This document shows positions 1 to 10,100 of a DNA stretch of 64,000 nt, in pieces. Positions within the stretch are counted from its first letter, which is position 1. Each line of letters starts with the position of its first letter. The position numbers were made by a program, and so were the translations under genes. The notes below the pieces were generated by a model. The model saw only the letters and a program-made list of their open reading frames with translations, was not told the origin of the DNA and did not search any database. Where the stretch lies: NCBI GenBank assembly GCA_040222875.1, contig JAVKCG010000039.1:108098-172097 (forward strand). The letters run 5' to 3'. This stretch comes from JAJCYL01 sp040222875. GTDB taxonomy: Bacteria > Bacteroidota > Bacteroidia > Cytophagales > Cyclobacteriaceae.

Positions 1-1031
1 TCTAACGAACGTCGGGGCATTGCCAAAATAATTTTATTCGCTTCTAGTGTCCATGAAGTTTGGGTAGATTCATTAAAAAACTCAAGAGTGTATTTATAGC
101 CATTCGAAGCCTGTTTGTCGAAAGTAACTAAGCGGTTACCCAACCAAATGTCAGCTCCAGGTTTTAATAAATATCCCCTGGCTAAAGCATATGCTATCAA
201 GTCATATCCACCCTCAATGGTTCGGTATTCAGTGCCAGAATTGGAAAAGTCTCCGACCATATAAGGAAAAGCTTCTGCGGCATTCCAATTAATTGTGTTT
301 GAATAATAACCTCCAGCTTCGGCTAAAAACGTATAGCCCTCCTCGGAAACTTGATCTTTAATCAGATTCCAAAACCCGATGTCATTGACTTTCATTCCAC
401 TATAAGGCCCTGCGAAGTTGTAGGTGAGATTTGGTTTAATGTCATTCCATTGTTCTCTGGTTACTTTGAAATCAAATTCATACGGACTTGGATTCGAAAC
501 AAGTGAGCCATAATTACTATTAAACCAGGGGTCAGCTGTAAGTACGTCGTACACAATTTTATTGAAAAGCTGATCACCACTATAACCAATGTCATCATCG
601 TTGAGGTAATAACGGGTTTCGAATTTCTGACCGGTTTGCTGTGCACTTGTCCAGGCATTCATTCGCATCCTTTGTTTTCGGAAATATCCAAAATGATTGG
701 CAGGTTCACCCATGTGGAACGGAATGTGATTTAATAAATCATTGAACACATCCTGAATTAATGAAGTCACTATATTTTGAGAAGTCATATAGCGCATACC
801 ACCTAACTCACCCGAAATTGACATGCCTGGAAGGTAAACTGACTCAAGTCGCCCACCAATGCGATTACCCATTTCAAATACTTGGATCTGATTCGCTGGA
901 ATTGGAGCAGAAGCATCATTGGTCAGCCTGTAAGCTGAGTACAATCCTGATACGCCTGCACCAATTATCGCCACCTCTATACTTCTGTTTTTGGGAATAG
1001 CTTCTTGAAATTTTTGATTCTTAAGTTCCAT
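1..1031 (-). CDS. Flavin-dependent amine oxidase, 3' end outside window
   Basis: This is a partial gene read leftwards; the first 343 codons are present and the stop lies beyond base 1. The N-terminus has a Rossmann FAD-binding motif GAGVSG at residues 24-29, followed by an acidic strand end and a GNRIGGRLE segment, the dinucleotide-binding and GGR signature of the flavin monoamine oxidase / L-amino-acid oxidase superfamily. No signal peptide is visible, so a cytoplasmic enzyme is likely. The start ATG at 1029-1031 is only 12 bp downstream of the stop of the neighbouring flavin oxidase (1044-2213), so the two are probably co-transcribed. The substrate cannot be read from this part of the protein; an amine or amino acid is expected from the family. 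Confidence 0.85.
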   Translation of the reverse strand, partial: MELKNQKFQEAIPKNRSIEVAIIGAGVSGLYSAYRLTNDASAPIPANQIQVFEMGNRIGGRLESVYLPGMSISGELGGMRYMTSQNIVTSLIQDVFNDLLNHIPFHMGEPANHFGYFRKQRMRMNAWTSAQQTGQKFETRYYLNDDDIGYSGDQLFNKIVYDVLTADPWFNSNYGSLVSNPSPYEFDFKVTREQWNDIKPNLTYNFAGPYSGMKVNDIGFWNLIKDQVSEEGYTFLAEAGGYYSNTINWNAAEAFPYMVGDFSNSGTEYRTIEGGYDLIAYALARGYLLKPGADIWLGNRLVTFDKQASNGYKYTLEFFNESTQTSWTLEANKIILAMPRRSL

Positions 1032-1043
1032 GGTTGTTCATAT

Positions 1044-2213
1044 TTATGAGTTGATGTGGTTATAGTTGATTTTAAAATTGGAGATATCATAAGGAGTAGA
1101 GTTGTAGAGTACTAAATCAGACAAAATTTTGCCAATCAGCGGCACAAACTTAGCAGCCCACCCTGCTGTATAGACGACGATATTTTGATGGTTCTGAATA
1201 GATGGTGGTAAAAAATCCAACAGTAATTCTTTTTTGTTCTCACTCAGGGTAATTAGACATGTTGAGGTAAATTCTGAAACTGGCGATAAACCAACCATAT
1301 GATCCTTTACCCAGGCTTCATTAAGTTTTAAGCTTTTCTCACTTGGGTGGGGTGACCTTTCCGAAGGATTTTGAATTATCCTATCTGGGATATCAGGTGC
1401 CGCTCGAATGAAGCCGGAATGTGCCCACTCCACTTCTGGAAATCCATAAAACAGACTTTTGTCTTGAGGTTTCTGAAAAACAAACCAGGTTGGTAGCTTA
1501 ATGTCATCAATTTTTTGATAGTAGGCCGATGACATCTCCCAAATGTCTATGTCAACACACAATTCAAAATGTTTCAGGATTTCATTAATGTAAGCACCTG
1601 GGCAAATCACAAGTTTGCGAGTTAATATCTCCTCACCACTAACTGTAACTATAATCTCTTGATCAGCCAAGGAGCTAATGTTAGTGACAGGTGAGTGCTC
1701 CATTAAGACAACATTCTGGGCCAACTCACAAATTGACATCAATGCCCTCTGTGTCGCAGCTAAGTCAATAATCCCACCATCCTTCTGAAAGAACCCGCTG
1801 TAGTTGTCTGGAATGTTTTTAAATGGAAATTGGCTTTCAATTTGAGTAGATATTAATGGATCAAATGGTATTCCCAATTCATCCATTACATCCATAGCTG
1901 CTTTAATGCCACCTTCTTGAGAGCTTAATGCGGGATCGCCAAACCACAAAGATCCCACGTGATCAATAAGTGTTTCCTTGGTTGTTGTTTGGAGCTCATT
2001 CCAGAAAGGAATGGAATCTAATGCTAATTGCGCCATATATTTCTGTGCATACTGCACTCGAAATTGCCTTGACAGCCCAGCGGAGCTTCCTTGCTGGTTA
2101 ATAAAATTAAATTGTTCAACCAAGAGCGTTTTGTTATCTGTTTTGGATAACTGGGCAGCAGTAGCCAAGCCCATAGGCCCCCCGCCAATCACAACGACAT
2201 CGTAATTGTCCAT
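1044..2213 (-). CDS. FAD-dependent oxidase of the monomeric sarcosine oxidase type
   Basis: This 389-residue protein belongs to the DAO superfamily. It has a GGGPMG FAD-binding motif at residues 10-15. A QGSSAGLSRQFR stretch matches the SSxGxSRxxR region of monomeric sarcosine oxidase and N-methyltryptophan oxidase. Near the C-terminus, Cys319 lies in a CLITLSE context that aligns with the cysteine that carries covalent FAD in monomeric sarcosine oxidase, so covalent flavin is plausible. Such enzymes oxidise secondary or N-methyl amino acids to imine plus H2O2. It is the first gene of a likely two-gene operon with the amine oxidase at 1-1031. Substrate specificity is inference. Family confidence is high. 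Confidence 0.85.
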   Translation of the reverse strand: MDNYDVVVIGGGPMGLATAAQLSKTDNKTLLVEQFNFINQQGSSAGLSRQFRVQYAQKYMAQLALDSIPFWNELQTTTKETLIDHVGSLWFGDPALSSQEGGIKAAMDVMDELGIPFDPLISTQIESQFPFKNIPDNYSGFFQKDGGIIDLAATQRALMSICELAQNVVLMEHSPVTNISSLADQEIIVTVSGEEILTRKLVICPGAYINEILKHFELCVDIDIWEMSSAYYQKIDDIKLPTWFVFQKPQDKSLFYGFPEVEWAHSGFIRAAPDIPDRIIQNPSERSPHPSEKSLKLNEAWVKDHMVGLSPVSEFTSTCLITLSENKKELLLDFLPPSIQNHQNIVVYTAGWAAKFVPLIGKILSDLVLYNSTPYDISNFKINYNHINS

Positions 2214-2470
2214 AATATTTAAGTTTAATAATTAGGAATTCGAGGAAGCTGAGGGACGTCTAATGTAATAATTAATTATTAATAAAAAACATTTATAACA
2301 TAATTTATTACCTTGTTTAATGTTCAATTTATATTATTCAATCACCTGTCATTGATATAACACCTTACATACTGAGTAATACTTGATATTATAACACAAC
2401 TGATTGAAATGGCTTTTAACTAAATCATACATCAGTGCCACCAATTAAACTGACAGTTATTGGCAAATTC

Positions 2471-2848
2471 TCATCCTGGATTTGAAAATTGATCCCTCCA
2501 ATTGAGCCAAACCGAAAGTGCTATGACCATGAATAGTCCTATACCTGTGGCAGAATCAACAAGTGTTGAGCTAAAATCATAATTGAAAGCCCTATCTAAA
2601 ATGTACTTCATGAAGGAATTGGGTAGCTGGGTTTCTCCTAATTCTCGTTTAATATCCCAATGCCAGTCTGTTATCGGGCAATAGCCGATGACCCCATAAA
2701 ACAAGCCAATCAGTAACCATGAAACCACTGTAAGAGTTAATGTGATCAAGTGGGCTTTTCTGGTTCTCCTCCATATCCATCCAGTAAGGTTGAAGAGTGT
2801 GAAACCGGTATGGAACAACGTCAATAAAGTATCTAAAACCGATAACAT
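2471..2848 (-). CDS. DUF2784-like small membrane protein
   Basis: This 125-residue protein has about four hydrophobic segments and the layout of DUF2784: an N-terminal helix with HTGFTLFNLTGWIWR, a central GLFYGVIGYCPITDWHW stretch, and a C-terminal membrane helix. The family's CPLT/CPIT-plus-tryptophan region is visible. The function of DUF2784 is unknown; location in the inner membrane is inferred from hydrophobicity. It lies downstream of the pirin gene on the same strand, but a terminator-like hairpin at 2862-2890 separates them, so it may have its own promoter. Confidence 0.7.
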   Translation of the reverse strand: MLSVLDTLLTLFHTGFTLFNLTGWIWRRTRKAHLITLTLTVVSWLLIGLFYGVIGYCPITDWHWDIKRELGETQLPNSFMKYILDRAFNYDFSSTLVDSATGIGLFMVIALSVWLNWRDQFSNPG

Positions 2849-2861
2849 CTTTCGGTAAAAT

Positions 2862-2890
2862 AAAAAAGAACCGCCAAAGTTGACGGTTCT
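2862..2890 (-). terminator. Intrinsic terminator after pirin gene
   Basis: The arms AGAACCG and CGGTTCT form a short GC-containing stem and, read leftwards, are followed by a run of T. It sits between the pirin stop (2916) and the start of the DUF2784 gene (2848), so it most likely ends pirin transcription. Confidence 0.6.
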
Positions 2891-2915
2891 CCAATTTATC
2901 TGGCGCTATTTAACC

Positions 2916-3671
2916 TTACCCCGCAATTCCTTGCATTTCCGCATAAGTCTGGTAATCCAACGAATTGGGTACGATAGCCTGAAACAATGTGGTGCCCTCG
3001 ACGACCTCAAGACTATAAGATCCGTCCATAACCTGGAAAAAATCATCGGCTGCCAATTCTTCATTTTCGATTTGCAACCTACCCTTTATCAGATAATTCG
3101 CATGGCTAAACCCGTCCTCAACTTTGAGCTCATGAATACCTGGCTCAAGTAAAAGCTCTTTGAACTCTAAGCCAACTGCATCCATTTCCATCTTACCTTT
3201 CTCCCCTCGATAAATCTTGGCTTTGTAACCTTCCTTTTCAATCACATGAAAGCTACCTGACGAATAGTCATCATAAGAGGCTGGCTTCTTTAAAGTTTTT
3301 GATAAGTCTGGATCAACCCAAATTTGGAAAATATGACTACCTGGCAAGAATTTCTCAGCGTGGCTGATGCCTTTGCCAGCTCTTATTATCTGGGCATCAC
3401 CCTCATGCAACTGAATCCATTTTTCATTTTTTGTATCGAAGTGCTCTATTGTGCCCTTCAATACAAACGACATTATTTCAAAACCCTGGTGAGGATGCAT
3501 ATCAATCAGACCCCCAGTATCAGACCATGCATGTGCCCAATAAAATATATTGGAATAGGGCTTGAGTAATCCTCCTTCATGAGGAAATCCTATTGGCTTA
3601 TTCTCAAGGATTTTACCGCCATCAAAAGCGCCTGAAGCCTGGTCTCTCTTCCTGAAAATTTGATAATTCAT
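2916..3671 (-). CDS. Pirin family protein
   Basis: This 251-residue bicupin protein has the four metal-binding residues of pirins in expected positions: His59 and His61 in MHPHQGFE, then His104 and Glu106 in GISHAEKF. The C-terminal pirin domain follows from about residue 140. Bacterial pirins bind iron in the N-terminal cupin and some have quercetinase activity; a regulatory role is known for others, so the exact function here is open. The start has an AAGGAG seven bases before the ATG, a Shine-Dalgarno-like sequence that is uncommon in this window. It diverges from the TetR gene across a 230-bp intergenic region. Confidence 0.88.
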   Translation of the reverse strand: MNYQIFRKRDQASGAFDGGKILENKPIGFPHEGGLLKPYSNIFYWAHAWSDTGGLIDMHPHQGFEIMSFVLKGTIEHFDTKNEKWIQLHEGDAQIIRAGKGISHAEKFLPGSHIFQIWVDPDLSKTLKKPASYDDYSSGSFHVIEKEGYKAKIYRGEKGKMEMDAVGLEFKELLLEPGIHELKVEDGFSHANYLIKGRLQIENEELAADDFFQVMDGSYSLEVVEGTTLFQAIVPNSLDYQTYAEMQGIAG

Positions 3672-3836
3672 TTAAGTACTCCTTTCTTATATATGTTGAT
3701 ACATACATCAAACTGAATCTGTGAATTTTTGTTACAGCAAGTAATCTTTCCTGCATTGCATTTGAACCAATTGAAATTTTATTTGACTTATTTAAAAAAA
3801 GGTGAAACCAAATAAAATGTTGTTCGTAAAAACGCT

Positions 3837-3864
3837 GGAAACTAAATAATGTGTTAAAGTTTCC
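3837..3864. promoter_or_regulatory. Candidate TetR-family operator (inverted repeat)
   Basis: GGAAACT and AGTTTCC form a perfect 7-bp inverted repeat with a 14-bp spacer, about 40 bp before the TetR start codon and inside the pirin/TetR divergent region. Position and symmetry suggest autoregulation by the adjacent TetR protein. This is inference; the arms are short and the spacer long for a typical TetR site. Confidence 0.35.
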
Positions 3865-3901
3865 TCAGTGTTGACCAGCTATTAATAAACCTCAATTCAA
3901 T

Positions 3902-4522
3902 TTGGATACAAAACAAAAAATTATTGTAAAAGCTGAAGAACTCTTTCGTCTATATGGTGTGAAAAGTGTGACGATGGATGAAATAGCAAGGGAATTAGGG
4001 ATGTCTAAAAAGACGCTTTACCAGTCATTTAATGACAAGGACTCCCTTGTGAGCGAGGCTACCCAATACATGCTTGATTGCGATAAACGGGAATTTGAAG
4101 CCATTGAGTCAGAAGCCGGAAATTCGATTGAACAACTCTTTTTAATCTCAAAATGTCTAAGGACGAATTTCGAAAACATGAACCCTTCCATTTTGTTTGA
4201 TTTAAAGCGTTACCACCCTCAAGCCTGGGAGCAATTTTTGGAAATGAAGGAGAAATTCTTCAAACAGACAGTGATAAATGTGCTTAACCAGGGCATCGAT
4301 GAAGGATATTTCAGGAAGGACATTAATGTGGATATCCTGACAATACTGAGGGTAGAGCAAGTGCAGATGACATTTGACCCCCGGATTTTCCCCAAAGACA
4401 AATTCGACTTTAAAGAAGTACAAATGCAGTTTTTTGACCACTTCGTGAATGGCATTATGACTGATAAAGGAAGAATTTATTATAACGATTTATTTCAGAC
4501 AGAAAACGTCAAACAATCTTGA
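3902..4522 (+). CDS. TetR/AcrR family transcriptional regulator
   Basis: This 206-residue protein has an N-terminal TetR helix-turn-helix at about residues 8-45 (LYGVKSVTMDEIARELGMSK, then KTLYQSF) and a variable ligand-binding C-terminus. A TTG start at 3902 is the best choice: the upstream in-frame stop is at 3872, there is no ATG in between, and the next Met is already inside the DNA-binding domain. Its stop overlaps or abuts the outer-membrane factor gene, so it is the first gene of the TetR-TolC-adaptor-RND operon and probably represses it in response to a pump substrate. Confidence 0.9.
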   Translation: MDTKQKIIVKAEELFRLYGVKSVTMDEIARELGMSKKTLYQSFNDKDSLVSEATQYMLDCDKREFEAIESEAGNSIEQLFLISKCLRTNFENMNPSILFDLKRYHPQAWEQFLEMKEKFFKQTVINVLNQGIDEGYFRKDINVDILTILRVEQVQMTFDPRIFPKDKFDFKEVQMQFFDHFVNGIMTDKGRIYYNDLFQTENVKQS

Positions 4523-4554
4523 AGTTGTTCGTCTACCTAACAAACCTGCTAACT

Positions 4555-5916
4555 ATGTTTTTAAAAAGGACAATCATTTTAAGCTTAATCCAATGCTGGT
4601 TGCTTGTGCCATTGCTGGCCCAGGAAACCATGAGCTTCTCGTTAGAAGAAGCCATCGCTTATGCGTTGGAAAACAACGTTGATGTCAAAAATGCTGAACT
4701 GGAAAACGAATCATCGGACTACCAGGTAAAGGAGTTTTTGGCAATTGGTATGCCGCAGATTAGTGCGGGTGTTAATGTGTCGACAAATGTAGTGTTACCT
4801 AAAACTCCCGTCCCCGGCGAATTCTTTGGCGGCGAACCAGGTAGCTTTCAATTTGTGGCATTTTCTCCCAAACATCAGGGCAGTCTCAATGTCACACTTG
4901 ATCAACTCATTTTTGATGCGTCCTATTTCATAGGATTGAATGCAGCCAGAACCATTAAAGAGTTAACCTATAAGCAATATGGCCTTTCAAAAGTCCAAAT
5001 GACTGAGAATGTAACGAAGGCATATTATACGGCTTTAGTTCAGGACGAAAGGTTGGAACTATTTGAAAGACAACTAGGCACTCTTGATACACTTCTATTA
5101 GAAACCACTTTAATGCTAGAGAACGGTTTTGCTGAAAAGATAGATGAGAATCGGGTGAGGGTGCAATACAACAATATCAAGACTGATCGAGACCGCTTTG
5201 AAAGGGTGGCTGCCTTAAGCCTGGACCTTTTGAAGTTTCAGCTTGGTATACCCGTCAGTACAGACATCGAACTAACTGATAACCTCGATGACATTCAGTT
5301 ATTGGAAACAGTGCCAACATTAGGCGACTTTAATTATAATAACAGAATGGAGTATTCTATCCTGAATACCAATTATGAGTTACAACAAATCAACGTTCGT
5401 AACATCAGATCTGGTTATTATCCTAATTTGAAAGGCTTCGCCACTCTCGGCGGAAATTCCGGATCCCCGAATTTCGGTGATGTCGCTAGTTTCGATTTTA
5501 GTGGAAGTGACAGGTCATGGTTTGAAAATGTAACTGTTGGCTTAAGCCTTAACATCCCCATATTTGATTCTTTCCAGAAATACAATCAAATACAGCAAGT
5601 GAAGGTTGATCTTAAACAGATCGAAAACAACAAGATTCAAACCCAGAATGTGATTGATATGGAAATCTCATCCGCTACGGCAGATTTGTTATCGGCCACT
5701 GAAAATCTTGAGACGCAACAAATTAATTTGGAATTGGCCAGGGAGATTTATGATGTCTCCAAAATCAAATTTCAACAAGGTGTAGGCTCAAACATTGAAG
5801 TTACTAATGCCACCACCACTTTAAAAGAAGCAGAAATTAACTACTACAACGCATTATATGATGCACTTATAGCCAAGGTTGATTTACAAAAAGCGCTTGG
5901 CATCCTATCCAATTAA
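4555..5916 (+). CDS. TolC family outer membrane efflux protein
   Basis: This is the outer membrane channel of a tripartite RND pump. Starting at the ATG at 4555 gives a 453-residue protein with a clear signal peptide ending near LLAQ, followed by SFSLEEAIAYALENN, the typical start of the outer membrane efflux protein repeat. A longer reading from a TTG at 4519 would overlap the TetR stop and place residues before the signal peptide, so it is less likely. The C-terminal half repeats the helical hairpin pattern (EINYYNALYDALIAKVDLQ). The adaptor gene begins 21 bp downstream. Confidence 0.92.
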   Translation: MFLKRTIILSLIQCWLLVPLLAQETMSFSLEEAIAYALENNVDVKNAELENESSDYQVKEFLAIGMPQISAGVNVSTNVVLPKTPVPGEFFGGEPGSFQFVAFSPKHQGSLNVTLDQLIFDASYFIGLNAARTIKELTYKQYGLSKVQMTENVTKAYYTALVQDERLELFERQLGTLDTLLLETTLMLENGFAEKIDENRVRVQYNNIKTDRDRFERVAALSLDLLKFQLGIPVSTDIELTDNLDDIQLLETVPTLGDFNYNNRMEYSILNTNYELQQINVRNIRSGYYPNLKGFATLGGNSGSPNFGDVASFDFSGSDRSWFENVTVGLSLNIPIFDSFQKYNQIQQVKVDLKQIENNKIQTQNVIDMEISSATADLLSATENLETQQINLELAREIYDVSKIKFQQGVGSNIEVTNATTTLKEAEINYYNALYDALIAKVDLQKALGILSN

Positions 5917-5937
5917 AAAACCCTGAATAACAATAAA

Positions 5938-7098
5938 ATGAAATCATTATTTAGACTTGTTTTAATAGCGCCTCTTGCTATTATGCTGAATGCATGCGGC
6001 AATGGTGACGAACTTGAGGCTAAAAAAGCTGAGTTAACTGATGTTAGGACACAAATTGCTGACCTAACCAATCAGGCTAAGCAACTCGAAACGGAAATAG
6101 CGGAACTTGACCCTGAGTATGGTCAAAATGATGGCAATGTTGTATTGGTATCAACAACAGCTGTAAACCCTTCGAAATTCGAACATAAGATTGAGGTTCG
6201 CGGTACTGTGGAATCCAGAAAGAATGTGATGGTAAGTGCAGAGACCGCAGGCAGAATTGAATCCATTAAAGTTCGGGAAGGACAAAACGTTAAGAAAGGC
6301 GATTTACTTCTAATGCTTGATGCAGATGTAATCCGCAACAATATTGCTGAACTGAAAACCTCTTTGGAACTAGCTGAGATCGTTTTCCAACGTCAGTCAA
6401 ATTTATGGGATAAGAAAATCGGCACTGAAATCCAGTATCTTGAAACGAAGAACAGAAAAGAATCTTTAGAAAGAAAGCTTACCACAGCTCATAGCCAATT
6501 GGCAATGGCCAATGTAAGGGCGCCATTTACAGGCTCTATTGACGACATCCCAGTGAAGGTTGGCGAGATGGCGGCTCCAGGTGCTCCACTTATCAGAATC
6601 GTAAATCCTAATGAGATGTACATTAAAGCAGAGGTTTCTGAAAATTACATCGGCCGTTTTGTTAAAGGAGACCCGGTAGAAATTCACTTCCCATCTCAAA
6701 ATGAAAATCTCGTTTCCAAAATCAGTTCGGTTGGCAATGTTTTGAATAAAGAAAACAGGACTTTCTCCCTTGAGATTCTGCTTCCAGAAATTGACTTCAC
6801 AATCAAGCCCAATCAGGTGGCAGTTTTAAAGCTGACTGACTACACCAATGCGACTGCACTTGTAATCCCAACTAAGTTAATCCAGCGGGACGATATCGGC
6901 ACATTCATTTACAGGGTTGAAAATGATGGAGTTATAAACATTGCAAAGAAAATGCATGTTGAAACTGGCATGTCTTACAACAGCAAAACTGAAATCAAGT
7001 CAGGCCTTGAAGGCAATGAAAAAATTATCGAAAAGGGGTTCAGGGAAGTAACTGATGGTGTAGAAGTGAACATTGCGACTGCACAAAACTCCCAATAA
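5938..7098 (+). CDS. RND efflux periplasmic adaptor subunit (HlyD/MFP family)
   Basis: This 386-residue protein starts with a lipoprotein signal, lipobox MLNAC, so the mature protein is probably anchored in the inner membrane by lipid. Residues about 25-60 form a short predicted coiled coil (ELEAKKAELTDV and on). Then come the barrel-sandwich/lipoyl half motifs (GRIESIKVREGQNVKKGDLL and ANVRAPFTGSID), and a beta-barrel domain. It bridges the inner-membrane pump encoded next to the TolC protein encoded before it. It is separated by 13 bp from the pump gene and clearly co-transcribed. Confidence 0.92.
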   Translation: MKSLFRLVLIAPLAIMLNACGNGDELEAKKAELTDVRTQIADLTNQAKQLETEIAELDPEYGQNDGNVVLVSTTAVNPSKFEHKIEVRGTVESRKNVMVSAETAGRIESIKVREGQNVKKGDLLLMLDADVIRNNIAELKTSLELAEIVFQRQSNLWDKKIGTEIQYLETKNRKESLERKLTTAHSQLAMANVRAPFTGSIDDIPVKVGEMAAPGAPLIRIVNPNEMYIKAEVSENYIGRFVKGDPVEIHFPSQNENLVSKISSVGNVLNKENRTFSLEILLPEIDFTIKPNQVAVLKLTDYTNATALVIPTKLIQRDDIGTFIYRVENDGVINIAKKMHVETGMSYNSKTEIKSGLEGNEKIIEKGFREVTDGVEVNIATAQNSQ

Positions 7099-7111
7099 AT
7101 AAACATCCAAC

Positions 7112-10100
7112 ATGGCACAGGAAAAACCAATGACACCTAAGAAGAAGTCAGTCGAGAAAGATTTCCTTCTGACCAACTTTGCGCTGAAGAACAAAACTAC
7201 CGTGTTCTTCCTGACATTCTTGTTGATCGTGATGGGCATTCAGACATATTTGAGCCTGCCCAAAGATTCATATCCAGAGATCAACCAACCGATTGTTTAC
7301 GTAGGCACCCCTCACCCTGGCAACTCTCCGTTGGATATGGAAAACCTGATCACCAGGCCGATTGAAAAAGAGATCAATACGATCGCCGAGGTTGACGAAA
7401 TTAAGTCAACGTCTGTACAGGATCACTCCACGATAATTGTTGAATTCACCCCTGATACGGATATCGAGGATGCATTGACTAAAGTGAAAGACGCCGTCGA
7501 CAGGGCCAAACCAGAACTACCTACAGACCTGGAAAATGATCCGAATGTTTTCGAGATGAATTTCTCTGAGCTACCGATCATGAATGTAAACCTTTCTGGA
7601 AATTACAGAATTGAAGAACTCAATGAATATGCTGAATACCTCGAGGATGAGATCGAAAAGATCACTGAAATTTCAAAAGTTGAAATCCGTGGGGTTGATG
7701 AAAGGGAAGTTCAGGTAAAGGTGAACCCCTATGAAATGGAAGCCCGAAGTGTCAATTTCGGCGACATTGAACAAGCGATTCAGGCAGAGAATGTTACACT
7801 TTCAGGTGGCAGTGTTTTAGACGATGGTGTACGAAGGTCAATCAGGGTGCTTGGTGAATTTGATGAGCCTGAGCAGATGAATGACATTGTAGTAAAGCAT
7901 GAGAAGGGGAACATAGTTTATCTAAGGGATATTGCCCTGATCGATTTCGATTATAAGGAAAAGCAAAGTTTTGCAAGGCTTGAAAAGCAACCAGTTGTGA
8001 TGGTGGACATCGTAAAGCGGAGCGGTGAAAACCTGCTCATTGCGACAGAAAAAGTTTACGATATTATTGAGCAAGCCAAAACGAATGTCTTCCCTGACGA
8101 TTTGAATATTTCGATTACAAATGACCAGTCAGAGCAAACACGGGACATGGTGAGCAACCTCGAGAACAACATCATCTCTGGTGTAATTCTAGTGGTGCTG
8201 GTGTTACTCTTTTTCCTTGGTACAAGAAATGCCATGTTTGTTGGGGTGGCTATTCCGCTATCCATGTTTATGTCATTTCTGATACTTGGGGCATTTGATA
8301 TCACCATTAACATGATGGTGTTGTTCTCATTAATTATGGCCTTAGGTATGCTTGTTGATAATGGGATCGTGGTCGTAGAGAACGTCTATCGATTAATGGA
8401 GGAAGGCTACAGCCCCTGGAAAGCTACCCAAATGGGTGTAGGTGAGGTAGCATTGCCAATTATCTCTTCTACATCTACAACATTGGCTGCATTCCTGCCG
8501 TTGGCTTTTTGGCCAGGGCTGATGGGTGAATTCATGAAATTTCTTCCAATCACTCTGATGATCACTTTGGGTTCTTCACTTTTCGTAGCCCTCGTCATTA
8601 ATCCCGTTTTGATTTCAACTTTCATGAAGGTGGATGACCGCAGTAAAATCGATTCAAAAAAGATGCTTCGGAATGTAGCTATAGCAATTGTTCTGGGAGC
8701 TATTTTACTAGCAATGGAGGTCACCGCTTTAGGCAATCTTGCAATAGTCTTGGGTTTACTTATTCTGTTGAATGTTTACATCTTAGTACCCCTCTCAAGA
8801 AGGTTTCAGGCTATTTTTCTGCCCTTTATCGAGGGCATCTATTCTAAAGTGTTAAAGTTCGCATTACGGGGTTGGAATCCGGTATTCTTCTTTAGCGGCA
8901 CTGTTGGAACGCTCATCTTGTCATTTATTTTGATGGGTGTTTTTCCACCTAATGTGATCTTCTTCCCAATAAACGTTCCCAAATATGTGAATGTCTTTAT
9001 TGAGTTTCCAGTGGGCACAGATATTGAAACTACCAATGAGTTCGCTAAACGAATGGAGGCAAAGGTTATTGATTATATGGAACCGCATCGGGACATTATA
9101 GAATCAATAATCGGAAAGGTTGGGCAGGACACTTCTGATCCTAACGATCCTAGCGCATTCGGTGCCAGTGACACCCCGAATAAGGCCAGGATTACAATCA
9201 ACTTTGTGGAATTTCAATACCGTCAAGGCAAGGACACAAGGGCCATTATGGAAGACTTGCGGGATGAAATTGGAGGTTACCCGGGAGTAACTGTGACAGT
9301 TGATAAGAATGCAGATGGCCCACCCGTTGGTAAGCCAATCAACATTGAAGTTTCAGGTGAAAATTTTGCCACATTAGTCGAGATCACAGAGCGTATGAAA
9401 AATACCATCAACGAATCTGGCATTGAAGGCATTGAAAAATTGAAAACTGACCTGGAAACAGGAAAACCAGAGCTTATAGTTGATATCGATCGAGAGAAAG
9501 CCAGAAGGTTTGGCCTTTCCACCTACACCGTGGCAAACGAAGTTCGTACATCTTTATTTGGTAAAGAAATATCGAAATTCAAACAAGGTGAGGACGATTA
9601 TGAGATCCAGCTGAGGTTACTTGACCGCTACCGCTACGACATTGATGCCTTGATGAACAAGAGCATCGTTTTCAAGAATCAGGATAACGGAAAGGTTCAC
9701 CAGGTGCCGATTTCGTCAGTTGCTAAAGCTGAGTTGAGTTCAACTTATGGCTCCGTGAAAAGAAAAGACCTGAAAAGGGTTGTCTCAATTAGCTCCAATG
9801 TAATTGGTGGTTACAACCCCACACTGATCAATGAACAAATCAAAGGCTTGTTAGCCGATTTTGATATGCCTCCGGGCTATGAATTCAAATTCGGTGGTGA
9901 ACAAGAAGAGCAGGCAAAAGAAATGGCGTTTCTAAGTAAAGCCCTGATGATGGCGGTATTCTTGATTTTCCTAATCATTGTATCACAGTTCAATAAAATA
10001 ACTGCACCATTTATTATAATGACCACCGTCTTGTTTAGTACCATCGGGGTATTTCTTGGCCTCATTGTTTTCAGGATGGATTTTGTAATCATTATGACAA

